Program-made: the position numbers and the translations under genes
Part shown: piece by piece, positions 10,990-21,583 of the stretch
How positions within the stretch are numbered: the stretch's first letter is position 1
Layout: each line of letters starts with the position of its first letter
DNA from: Beverwykella pulmonaria
Taxonomy: Eukaryota > Ascomycota > Dothideomycetes > Pleosporales > Melanommataceae
Reading direction: 5' to 3'
Assembly (NCBI GenBank): GCA_001599595.1
Contig: BCHH01000009.1
Span: 2,171,224 to 2,235,223 of the forward strand
DNA length: 64,000 nt
Notes under the pieces: model-generated
What the model was told of the DNA's origin: nothing
Database searches by the model: none
The model's input: the letters and a program-made list of their open reading frames with translations, nothing else

Positions 10990-13900
10990 ATGTCTTTAGA
11001 ATGCGTCCACCTTCCTTGGCTTGCTCCGCCATTCCTCCGCCAGCGCCTTAGCTGTTGTAATGTTATTGTGTTCAAAATCTGGATCTAATATCTTGTTGTA
11101 GGTCCCTAGGTTAGAGAAATTATTTATATAGAACCTGTTGTCTTTGTCTGTAGGGACCATGTGTACGCCTATTAAGATTGTGTTGATCCCGTATATTCTC
11201 TTTGAGCCCAGCCAACGCGAGCTTGACGCTTAGTGTGTGTACTCAAATTCCACCAAACTATTAAACTTATTGTATGTCTCCCCTCACACAGGTCTCAACT
11301 CTTTCACGTACACCCTATAGTATTGTATTGTTGATCTATTTGGTCCTCGCACAGTAGGATCTACTACTGTTAATATTAACTGTAACTCGCCTACAACGCG
11401 TCCCTGGAATACGTGTTCTTTGTCTAATGGAAACTCTTAGAGCCACATAAAATTGTTGCAAGGTTTACTAGTTCCCTACTATAATAGAGTGCATCTGGCC
11501 TTTCGTCTAATATAGATATCAAACAGGAGTAGGTTTTTTGGGTCTAGGATTAAGTATAACACCAAATTGTGAACCTTGACTTTCAGTTCCCCTGGCGTAG
11601 GATATGCGTGTGCTAGCGTATTAGCGTCTAGGTGATCCTCTGATCGCCTGTTAGTACGCTTGTGCTCTTCCCTAATAAACACTAACAGTGTAATAAGCAA
11701 TTCGTGATCTCTTAAATAATCTGCTATATCTTCTGCGCTGTTCCACATTTGTCCCCAGACCTAGTAATTGCGGCTGTTGTGCTCTTCCACTGCAGATAGC
11801 TAGGCATACGTCCTTGTAGCTCTTGAAAACCTTGTCGTGTGAACTTTGTCAGCATAGTCTGCTGGTGTTAGGAGAACAGTGGTGTAGCTTTTCCCAAAGT
11901 CATCTGTTGCTCGTGCCTTTATCTGGTTTATTTTGTGAGCAAGCATCTGCACTATCCACGTGGCGTGCCAGTTTGTCATTCTAGCATCCCCCTTAATGCC
12001 TTAGTGTAGACGTTCTCTAATAGACGTGTCAGAATTATCACTAGATCTAAACCACTTGACTAATTGTATAATATGTGACATAAAGTGGTGCTTAGGGAAG
12101 CTTATCTTTGTAAGTGGGGCCTCTGGTTTCAGCCTCTCTTCTATAGCAGGTGCTAAGATATCCATCACCTTAAGGTAATGCTCTATATATCCTAGAGTCT
12201 GTGTATTATAGGCCTAGTACCGCGCGAGTACTGCAACGTTAACAAAGGCCTAGGCATATAGCATAGTTATTGGGTCATCAACTAGTAGTGGCGCAATTGC
12301 AACTACAAATTGGCTCATCAGGCCTCTTATTTTGTCTCCCTGCCACTGCTAAATCCCACTGTATCCTCAATTAAAGTATTTGATACCTGGAAACCTTGGC
12401 ATCTTAATCAACTGTTCATCTAAATCTATTTTAATTGTCTTATGCGTAATTAATCTCCTATCTCTTTTCTTCTTCTTTCTAAGTTCATTATATTTGGGAT
12501 GCAGCAACCTAATTACCCACTCCACAATTTTCTCAAACATGCCTTTATTAATTTGGTGTAGCTAGTTAAACGCAAACGTTGTGTGTATGTTCACTAGTTC
12601 ATGCGTCTATGCAAAATTGTCACCTGGCATTACACCAGCGTCCAACCCACCTATGCTTATCTAATAAGTGCACTCTTTCTATGTTTGGCCTAAGAGACAG
12701 AGTTTACTTTGTGGTACAACGCACTGCGGACATAGGCTATAGGACACCCTGCTTATCATCTGTTGTTCTTTGTAGTTGGCTAGTACTATAGCTAACACAG
12801 GAAAGCAGCGCCTAACATTGCTGTTGGCACAAAGGGCCAGGTGGCTATCCCTAGTAGCTAGCTTGATACCTTTGCAATGTTAATATAATAAGACTATATA
12901 GTTTCAGTTTGCTTACCTTTGAACATACATCCAATTGCAGTCTGGAACAATTTGTACTTTATTAATCTTAGTGTGCCTTTCTTTGTAACTGGAAGGACAC
13001 CAAGTAGGACTTAAGACAGTTAACTTGGTGCGGCTTGAACGTCTTTATGTATATTCCTAATTGTTAGGTACACTAGCCAGACCCACTTGTCCCTATGCGT
13101 ATGCAACAGTAGTGCTTTGTTAGATGAAAACACTAATAGTACAGCAGTTGCATTTTCTAGTAGCTTACTCTGTAAATCCCACTAGTAGTCTGCCGTGTGT
13201 ATGTCTGTATAAACTCTAACCTTGTTGTCTCCCCTTGTCCTATATTCCTGTATTGGCGCGTAAGACATTACACTCTTAAACAGTGGATAATAGATTAGGA
13301 ACTCCATGCACTTCATAATGTCCTAATAGTATACTTTAAACTCTTCCCTATTAATCTATATATTTGTCTAAGTAAATTGATTATCTGCAATCCTACTAGA
13401 GATTTGGCCAAGGTTGTATCTCTATTGGGCCGCATTGTTAAATCCAATTGAGTTAGTTATTAGTAGCATCCGCTTGTTGTAGAAGAGGGCATCTACTGCG
13501 CTTTTGCTTAGTCGGTTGTCTTGCAACCACCGCCTAAATGCGTAGTTAGTGATATTGCCAAACCCCCCGTATGTCATATAGGCTGGCAAAAGTCAGTTAG
13601 TGCAAGTTGCGTCNATGAACACTGGGCGCCTTACCACGGGCGGGTCCTGAGACTGTTCCTACTGTCATCTCATTGATATCTATGATTGTCCTGGCTCCAC
13701 AGCCAGTAACTTCCTTGTACGTCTCCATTCTATAGGGTATAGCACTGCTCCTTGATCCTTTGCTTGTCGTCCTTGTATTAACAGTCCCTATACCAGCCAT
13801 TGGCGGGGCCTCTCCACTTCGCAAATTAACCATGTTGTCATCTGGGCCAGTTAACTCAGTTGTTGTATCTCCCAAATCTAAGTCTCCAGTTCCATCGTCA

Positions 13901-14121
13901 ACATTAGGTTGTAGTTAATTGTAGTGAAGAATTTCAGCTCTAGATTAGTAAGTTGGTAGTATTATTGCAGTACTGTAGTCCACAATTGTTTGATGCGTGA
14001 GTCTGATCCTTAATCTGTTAGTGTTGTAGTTGTACAGAAGGGCAATGTTGCAATTTGGGACATGGCGCGAGACACTGCCCACCCTAGAATAGGAGCAACT
14101 ACACTAGCTGCATTTATACAT
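10990..14121 (-). pseudogene. Plavaka-type (CACTA-like) DDE transposase relic
   Basis: The minus strand gives a long, mostly continuous frame with scattered stops. It starts near an ATG at 14121 with a C2H2-like finger (YKCS-CSCSYSRVGSVSRHVPNC). A block at about 13230-12980 follows (MKCMEFLIYYPLF, RVYTDIHTADY, LVFSSNKALLLHTHRDKWVW, LVYLTIRNIHKDVQ, LLGVLPVTKKG), which fits the Plavaka-family core '..Y.El.....W..Q..l......P.i...DkT.l......K..P.Y.tiGNi.K..R'. About 12110-12060 reads FPKHHFMSHIIQLVKWF and then TSIRERLH, like Plavaka 'FPKxHxxxH...TE..H'. The C-terminus (EFEYTH, GVHMVPTDKDNRFYINNF) reaches about 10995. Plavaka elements are best known from basidiomycetes. Ns at 13614 and just outside at 14357. 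Confidence 0.65.
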
Positions 14122-14654
14122 TGTGAGGTTGTTGTTGGGTTGTTATTTGTTCAATGCAGTGCCTTCACCCTAAGAAGTAGTGCGTGTCCGTGCTTGCTAG
14201 TTCTAGTTGGCTCTGCCCAGAATTGGTCAGAATTAGTTAGATGCTGAAACCCACCCTGTCCTCTCTAACACAAACTTAACAATAAGTCACCGCTTTTATT
14301 ACTCTGAACCTGTGTAACTACATAGATAAACAACTCAATCGCAAGGATGCCAAGATNAAAGCAATTGATAACATGGTTGTTGGTATAAAGTGGCATAGTG
14401 GATGCACCACGATATGAAGGAGACAGATTATCGTAAGAAGCGTAAGGGCGGGCGCATCTTGGGTTATTGACGACATAGCCAGCTCAATGACATTGTTTAG
14501 AAAGCAACTTGACAAGATATAGATGTCTTCCCTTAGAGGGGCGGAAACTAAATACTATCGCCTACGAATACATCTAATCAGAATTGGCACGTCTCCACCT
14601 TACGTGAATGCAATGACTGTGAGTTAAATTAGAGCGCTGGGGTACTCTCACAAT
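14122..14654. other. Upstream flank of the Plavaka relic
   Basis: Five hundred bases of repeat-derived sequence separate the first recognisable Plavaka codons from array C. I see no gene; one N occurs at 14357. Confidence 0.4.
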
Positions 14655-14975
14655 AGCTTGCAGGGAAGCTTGAGGAAACTTGAGGAACTTGTGTGCGGGC
14701 TTGAGGATGCTTGCGAAGAAGCTGGCGAGGAAGGAAACTTGTGTGCAGGCTCAAAGATGCTTGCGAGGAAGCTTAAGGAAGCTGGTGAGAAAGGAAACTT
14801 GTGCGTGGGCTCAAGGATGCTGGCGAGGAAGGAAACTTGTGCGTAGGCTCAAGGATGCTAGCGAGGAAGCTTGAGGATGCTGGCGAGGAAGCTTGAGGAT
14901 GCTGGCAAGGAAGCCTAAGGAAGCTGGCGAGGAAGCTTGGGTGGGTGCGAGTGGGCTTAAGGAAGCATGAGGATA
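14655..14975 (-). repeat. Minisatellite array C (inverted orientation)
   Basis: Degenerate 45-63-bp units contain GGAAACTTGTG, GGCTYRAGGATGCT and GCGAGGAAGCTT. The reverse complement shows the same AAGCATCCT / AAGTTTCCT words as arrays A and B, so this array is in the opposite orientation and bounds the Plavaka relic on its other side. Subterminal repeat arrays in inverted orientation are a known property of CACTA-like elements, but I cannot show that these serve that role. Confidence 0.7.
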
Positions 14976-15220
14976 CCTTGGCTCTGAAAACGCCAAGCAA
15001 TGTAATATGTGGACAACATAATAATGCGCTACACCGCGCGAAAGAGTGGCTGAAGTAAACAACAATATTAGACAGACCTGTGAAGCCACCAGTCCAACTT
15101 ATTGCACACAACATATACCACCACACGACGCAGTAAAACAGTACCCCTTGAAACTGGCTGATACGTACTAGTACCGCAAAGCTAGGCTTGCTAAAGCTAC
15201 GACTGGGTTTGGCAGTTAGC

Positions 15221-18200
15221 ATGGCTTCTGCAACATCAACTTAACAGTTGAGACGAACGGACATAAAGGAATGTGAGATAATACTCAACCTTGGACTCTA
15301 CGAAGAGAAATACAAAGAGATCAAGGTGGTGATAGAAGATAGAATGGGGGCCGCTGGTCTGCTGGGGGGACAACTTAATAACAGCAATGCTCTGGGCAAA
15401 CTGCGGAAGTTGCTTGACGAATTAAAGGAGGATGGGACAATACCACAGTTCGTTGCATCACGAAGCAAGGCTGACGACTTTCTAAAGGCCACCGCGCACT
15501 AGATTAATCATAACTTTATTAGAAGGAGGAAGCTGCGGTGGGCCAAGCAGCTGAGCCTAGATATACACAGTGCCATCACTAGAAACACACACCAACAAGG
15601 CATTAGATCTGCTTCTCTGACAACACAGACACTAGTAGGGGAACGCATAAGCGACGGGATACTAAAGCTATTTGTTATAAGAAGGGACAAAGGACATGTA
15701 AAGGTGCTGTTTTGGGCAGCAGATATTATAAGCCCAGCTATAAAGAGCACAGGAACAATTGAAGACTTAGAATATGACCAATTTAGAGAGAAGCTCTAAG
15801 ACAAGGCTGTATTGAACGACGCAATAGACACAATAATGGGCGATCTTGGGGACGAGGATAGTCTGTTCCTAATAGGAGACAAGAGTAAATAGAAGGCTGC
15901 CTTAGATATTATGGAACGATCAGGGACTAATTAATATAAGTTTGTGATTATTAGCAATAGAACACACAGTTAAAGCTTAGTTAATTATGTTATTACGCAA
16001 ACAGCAAACAAGGCAAAACGTCCTAGATTAAGGGGTAGGGATAACATAAGTGCGAGCTAGTTTGGGCGAGATATAGCAAGTGCATGACTAGAAATAACTA
16101 GTTCTAACTAAAACTCCCGTCTTCTAAGCCACTTCCCTCCTCCTTTCTACATTGTTATTTAACGCAGCAAGTATATTCATTCTTCCGCAGAGACACCACA
16201 CAGAATAAGTATATTACCAAACAACAAGAGCAATCAAACTGCGCTTCACTAACTTTCAACACTCTAGCACCACTATAAGCCAAAACTCGCACAGAGGTGG
16301 GAGTTTTAACAGGAGTTGGCAAAGCAGGCAGGTGGCACAGCGAGTAAGACTAACACAAATTGTAACAAGAACAAGCAGCACTAAGCATCTAGCAGGATGA
16401 AGGACATAAACACTAGGGACTTGCTAGACATTACAGCACTAGCCATTGTTGCACAACCACAGACACTTTTGACAGTTAGACTGACATAGAAGACTATAAC
16501 TTGTTTATGTTCAACAAAGACGACGCAGATAACAGAGATAGAAGAGGCATTAACAGGCGTGGTAGAAACCCTCTACAACAGCGCAACCCTAATGTCATGC
16601 AATTAGGCCAAGATATAGACGTATTACTATTCCCCAACTACGCGCAATACTCTAACAAGAACAGGACTAAGCTAGCGCAAGTAATCACAGTATACACAAG
16701 AAGGCTCTACAACGCAAGCTGCCTTAGTTGCCCAAAGAACAAACAACAGGAAGACCAGCAACATTATCACAGATTCAACACAACTACACTGATTACTACA
16801 CTGCGAGAGTAGGTGCAGCAAGAAAGTTTATCCAAGACTAAATAGTAGAAGCTGTTATCTGCCATGCGCTTACAACAGACAATATTCACGTCCACCTATG
16901 GCTAGAATGGTTGGCGCCAAACCTAGAACACGTGGTTGCAACTAAGTAGAAACAAGTGAGAGAGTTTCTTGCTAGAGATGGCCTAATTGCAGTACAGGCC
17001 GTTGAAGAGGACAAGGCAGTATGGAGGCACTTAGAGGTGGATGTCTGCAAGGTATGAGACACACACTAATAACATTATAAGCTAACTACACTAGGCTAAG
17101 AAACACTTAGCCAGATGGCGTGCACACACAAAAGAGTACATTAAGAGGATTGTAACAGTTCACGTAGGTGACGGAGAACGCGAGGCAAAGAAGCAGGCAT
17201 AGAGGATGCTTGAGGACAATAGATAGCTCCAACAAACCCTAGTATAACTGCAGACAAATGTTTATTAATGTGCTAACTAGGAATAGGAGGATCCTCAAAA
17301 ACCACAGACCTAGCTGTTGAAGCTTATAGTAGCCGCCACGTCTATATGTTATTTTGGCAAATGGAAGCACTGTGGCCTAGCAGTCCACCTACAATTTAGG
17401 GATTAGTTCTATCCCCTCTAACCTAGCTAGATAGCATAGGTAGCAGCGTGTGTTAAACACTCGCTAGAAGTGGCCGCAGGGCACCCAACAATAAGATTTG
17501 AAGGGTCTAAGGCGATTAGTAAGTACAGTGGAATTACATAGTATACAAGCTGACAATACTATAGACAAGTAGTCCAAGTTCTTGAATTCCCTAGCACTGC
17601 TAGTTCCTACAGAAGAGATTACAATTAAGGTTCAAATAATTAGCAAGTTGCTACACACTTTTGCTAAGGCTAAAAGCTGCTCTTAGGACTATACTAAGGA
17701 GGTAGATACAATTATTGACCCAACTAGATGGGACATTAAAGAACTAGTGGAATTTAGGGACATGCTACTAATAGCAGATTAGCGGCTGCTACTAAACCTA
17801 AACACAGATTTTTCTAATAACTGAGATAGCTCCACCCCTATCCTAAATTTGACAATATCTAGTCCTAACGCCTTAACACAGGAGTTACTATGGACTGCAG
17901 AAACACTAAAGACAAACGCAAAAAGATCGCGACTTAGCACAGAACTAACACGTGCGTTAGCAAGTAAAAGACCTTGCTCTCTAAGGGGCACGCAAGACAA
18001 AGTTAATGTAAGTGAACTAGCTGCATAGTAGTATAATCTAACCTNANNANNGNNNNTACTATAGACTGCAGAAACACCAAAGACAAACGCAAAAAGATTG
18101 CGACTTAGCACAGAACTAACACGTGCGTTAGCAAGTAAAAGACCTTGCTCTCTGAGGGGCACGCAAGACAAAGTTAATGTAAGTGAACTAGCTGCATAGT

Positions 18201-18520
18201 AGTATAATCTAACCTAACAAAGGATGCTGAGGGGGGCGTTGCGTGCACAGTAACGTTTATATAGACTATAAGGAATAGAAAGAAAACTACTAAGCTCTAC
18301 GCCTTGCTATTATTAGCCAAACAAATTATGAAGTCCTTTTGCATTAAGGGCAATAATAATATAAAATAGGATGTAACAAGAGATGGAAAGGAAACAGAGG
18401 CAATAATTGTGGGAAGTGACATTGAAGAAGAGGTTGGGAAACTAATGGCAGATGACAAGATTGAGGCACAGCATGAGAAGGTATCTGACTAGCTAAATAA
18501 TGCTAGTGATGCGTAATGAT
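15221..18520 (+). pseudogene. Unidentified transposon-type coding relic
   Basis: An ATG at 15221 opens a frame whose first stop (TAA, a likely former CAA) is followed by 84 uninterrupted codons (KYKEIKVVIEDRMGAAGLLG, LRKLLDELKEDGTIPQFVAS, RSKADDFLKATAH). The frame continues with stops through ISDGILKLFVIRRDKGHVKVL, FWAADIISPAIKSTGTIEDL and MGDLGDEDSLFLIGDKSK (to about 15900). Later segments at 16501-16812, at 16815-17050 (IVEAVICHALTTDNIHVHLW, AVEEDKAVWRHLEVDVCK) and at 17100-17200 (KKHLARWRAHTKEYIKRIV) look coding but may belong to a second gene. I do not recognise the family. It faces away from the helicase and Plavaka relics and could be another gene of the same element. Confidence 0.4.
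17886..18215 (+). repeat. 171-bp tandem duplication around an N run
   Basis: 17886-18044 and 18057-18215 are nearly identical and separated by a mostly N string (18045-18056). The period (171 bp) is a multiple of three and the copies differ by a few transitions. It is either a real in-frame duplication or an assembly join at a collapsed repeat. Confidence 0.7.
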
Positions 18521-18598
18521 GTGCGTTTTGTGTTGACATACATCTAAAGACAACAGACATTACTAATAGTGTTATAGGGAGTTAAGTATGTAGGAAGC

Positions 18599-18820
18599 AA
18601 GACATTAAGGATGCTTGTGGGGAAGTTTGAGGATATTTGTGGGGACATTTGAGGATGTTTGTGTTTAAGTGTGAGGATGCTTGTGGGGAAGTTTGAGGGT
18701 GTTTGTGTTTAAGTGTGAGGATGCTTGTGGGTATTCTTTAGGATGTTTGCAGGTGGGTGCAGACAGGATTGCGCGTGGGGCTTGAGCATGCTCGCACGTG
18801 AACTTAAGGATGTAGCGGAC
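18599..18820 (-). repeat. Minisatellite array D (inverted orientation)
   Basis: Units such as GAGGATGCTTGTGGGGAAGT and GAGGATGTTTGTGTTTAAGT repeat four to five times. The word content and orientation match array C, not A or B. Confidence 0.7.
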
Positions 18821-19193
18821 AATTAGCAGGGGATGGTACATGGCTTCNAAAGGCACAGTGCAGCTGTATAACTAGGTTCCACAAGAAATGAGAACAATTA
18901 TTCACACACGTACNACGCAGACTATTTTACACGGGTAGACCTGTATAATCAGACTATCTTATTAAACAATAGTAGAACAAGTATACTATGTAACAATTGA
19001 GACGTGAGCACTGATACTAATATAGTTCATAATACTAGAATAACAAGCAATGTTAACCTAGATAATTGGGGTAACTAGATACTTGTATAGATTGCTCCTG
19101 GTAACCATAGCTAATCACGGTAATCGCGACCCGCCAAATGAGGCTCTCGTAATCTCACTAACCACCAAATCTCACTAACCTAGCTAACCATGG
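18821..19193. other. Repeat-derived spacer
   Basis: AT-rich spacer with Ns at 18848 and 18914. From about 19080 it becomes rich in TAACCA/CTAACC words leading into the motif at 19194. No gene is seen. Confidence 0.4.
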
Positions 19194-19220
19194 TTAACCA
19201 TGGTTAACCACAGTAACCAG
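19194..19220. repeat. Right copy of the ~25-bp palindrome-containing motif
   Basis: It contains TTAACCATGGTTAACCACAG then TAACCAG, the direct-repeat partner of 2686-2712. Here the TGGTTAACCA unit is doubled. Confidence 0.45.
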
Positions 19221-19269
19221 ATGCTAATTTACATTTTGCCGATGAACTGCGCAGCATTAGAGAGTATAC

Positions 19270-20330
19270 ATTGTAGTATTAGTTAGGGCTAATTCTAATC
19301 TTCCTGCAAGAATTATAGAATATATCTAACTTAGAGTTGAGAATGTTAAACATTTTGCCACTAAACTTTATATTGTCTGTGTACAGTTTAGACAACTCTG
19401 TAAGTAGCCTTAATAAGCTAAGTAGTCCCTAGTAAGGCTAGGAATACTGTAGTTGTAGTTGTTAAGGTTGTAGAGGGAGGAGGGTCTAAGCTTGCTGTAT
19501 AGTAGTACTTACTAGCAGGCCTAGTATATAAGGAGCCTGGCTGGCAAAATTTAATGTTAATGTAGGTGTTGTATTTAGCGTAAATTTGCAATAGTATTTT
19601 AAAGAGTGGTTGAAGTTGCTGTAGTAGTTCTGCTAGTAGTTAAAGTCTGCCTGCTGCTATTTATAGGGATCCTCTTGTTCTACTACAAGTCTTATATTAA
19701 CTGCAATCTTCTTCTTGTCTATTAGAACCTAGACGCTGTTCTTACAAAGGAATGCTTGGAAGGCCTAAATAATGTTGCTATTAAGCTTAGTCTAAATAGC
19801 TATTGTCTAGTTTGCAAAGTCCTCTATAAACCACAGCTATAATTTGTTGTTAATAAGTTTGCCTAAGCAATATTCCTCTATTTAGTAAGCTGCAAATCTA
19901 TTCAACACTTTAGGGTTAATCTTGTTAATGTTAATAGTAACATCTAGCACTATAGTCTATGTTGCCTTATTAATGTGGTCCTTCTACTAGATAGGAAGCT
20001 TGTATGCTATCTTAACAGTATACAGTTAACAGTTTTGTTTAATTAAGGGGTAGGGGTTGTGTTTTTTCTTTGTTTAGACGCTAGTCCTAATATCTACATC
20101 TAGCACAAGCTAGAATCTTGATAGATACAGCGTAAAGAAGGTTGTTCTGCGTAATGGACGCGAACTTAGTCTTGTGGGTGGGCGTAGTAAAACAAACCCT
20201 GTAATATCAAGCTCTTTAAAGGTTGTGCCTGCAAGAATAGGCTAGCCTTCCTTAGCACATGGTCTAGAGGGCACTAGCAAAGTCCTAGGCCTTAAGGTCT
20301 GTCTCTTCTGTTTAACCTAGCTGTCTGTAG
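19270..20330 (-). pseudogene. Unidentified AT-rich coding relic
   Basis: On the minus strand about 19560-20060 reads with stops only at convertible codons: VLDVTINI, KINPKVLNRFAAY, IEEYCLGKLINNKL, AFQAFLCKNSV, LIDKKKIAVNIRLVVEQED. This looks like a RIP-degraded reading frame. I recognise no family. Confidence 0.3.
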
Positions 20331-20504
20331 TTGACTGTGAATTTAACTACTAATCAGTGTTGGTCTTACAGGGCTATTGCAATAGCAATGGGGGTTCTCA
20401 AAGGGGGTAATAAATCGTTGTGTCTGTCTATCTTGAAGCGGTGCAGCAGAGGGAATACCATCCACATCACCGCCGCGTGCACTAGCCTAATATGGCTAGT
20501 GCCC

Positions 20505-20605
20505 CACGTGTCCACACGTGATTGGTACCTCCACACGTGATCCATACATCCCACGTGATCTACACGTGATCTACACATCAACACGTGATTCCCACATTCT
20601 ATATA
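20505..20605 (+). promoter_or_regulatory. Cluster of six CACGTG palindromes followed by a TATA-like box
   Basis: CACGTG occurs at 20505, 20515, 20534, 20552, 20563 and 20582, mostly as CACGTGAT(C/T). TATATACT follows at about 20599-20606. Downstream on the + strand a degraded frame begins (next entry), so this looks like the promoter of a dead element. Proteins of the bHLH type bind CACGTG; the binding factor here is unknown. Confidence 0.5.
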
Positions 20606-20689
20606 CTCCCGACATCTACAGTGACATTTCATTTGCTAATTCAGAGGAACCGTGGCATCAGCAATTTCAAATATCCCATCCATCTCCAC

Positions 20690-21150
20690 TGCCTTCTATG
20701 TCAACGACACTACCAGCATAAAATTCCTGATTTTAAAAAGCTCTAAGAGCTACTAGATTACTGGTTTGATACTAGGATGTTGTACTGCATTAAAGCTATT
20801 GTTGTAGTATTGAATGTGTACAGTAGAAGAGCTGAGCATATAGTTACTGTCCAGAAATTATCCATATCTTACAATAACTAGATAGGATCCCCTGCCCTAC
20901 TATCTACTGCCCTCCTTCTAAACAATTTAGAGCTGCTTGCAAAGCTGGTCTGACGAACACCTTAGCTGCTGCTACCGATAGCTCATCTACTACATAGCTA
21001 CCTTTTTACTGCTCCTCTGCACCAGAGCTATATACTTAATCTCTTTAATAACCTTAAGAAGTAGAGAGCACTATTTCAGCGTGATCTGGCAACCTGCCCT
21101 TTATCTATTGCCCTATCGCCTATCTAGTTTACTGTAAGGGGCGGAGCTCT
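20690..21150 (+). pseudogene. Unidentified + strand coding relic
   Basis: Following the CACGTG/TATA cluster, one frame reads IPDFKKL, ELLDYWFDTRMLYCIKAIVV, VLNVYSRRAEHIVTVQKLSI and LLNNLELLAKLV with stops in between. It appears to be the start of an element-encoded protein. The family is not recognised. Confidence 0.3.
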
Positions 21151-21583
21151 ATAACCTGGCCTCAATGGAATCTCAGTGCGACCCTCGTCACGCGACTGCA
21201 CATTGACCGCGCATTGCTATTGCCCCCACGCGCCCGGCCCATAGCAGCAGTAGATAGCCCTTCATCAAATACATCTTCTTTGGTATACCTGGCTCTAGTC
21301 TGCCATCTTACAAATAAATTCTTTAACTCTACGACATATAGAACGGGCGAGGTAGCGATAGTATAGATTCTATTTAAATATGGTCGAAATATATTTAGAA
21401 CATATTATTTTAGACCTGCGTAGTTGTGAAGAGAATGTGCAGTTTTATTAGAAACGTGTTGTTTGGGAGTTGAATATTCTAACTAGAATCCTTAGCTTTT
21501 GTGATGGACTGCGCCCTAATTATTGATTAAGTTTCTCTAGGACAGCTTACATGACTAGCGTATGAGGCCTCGACAAGTGCCTA

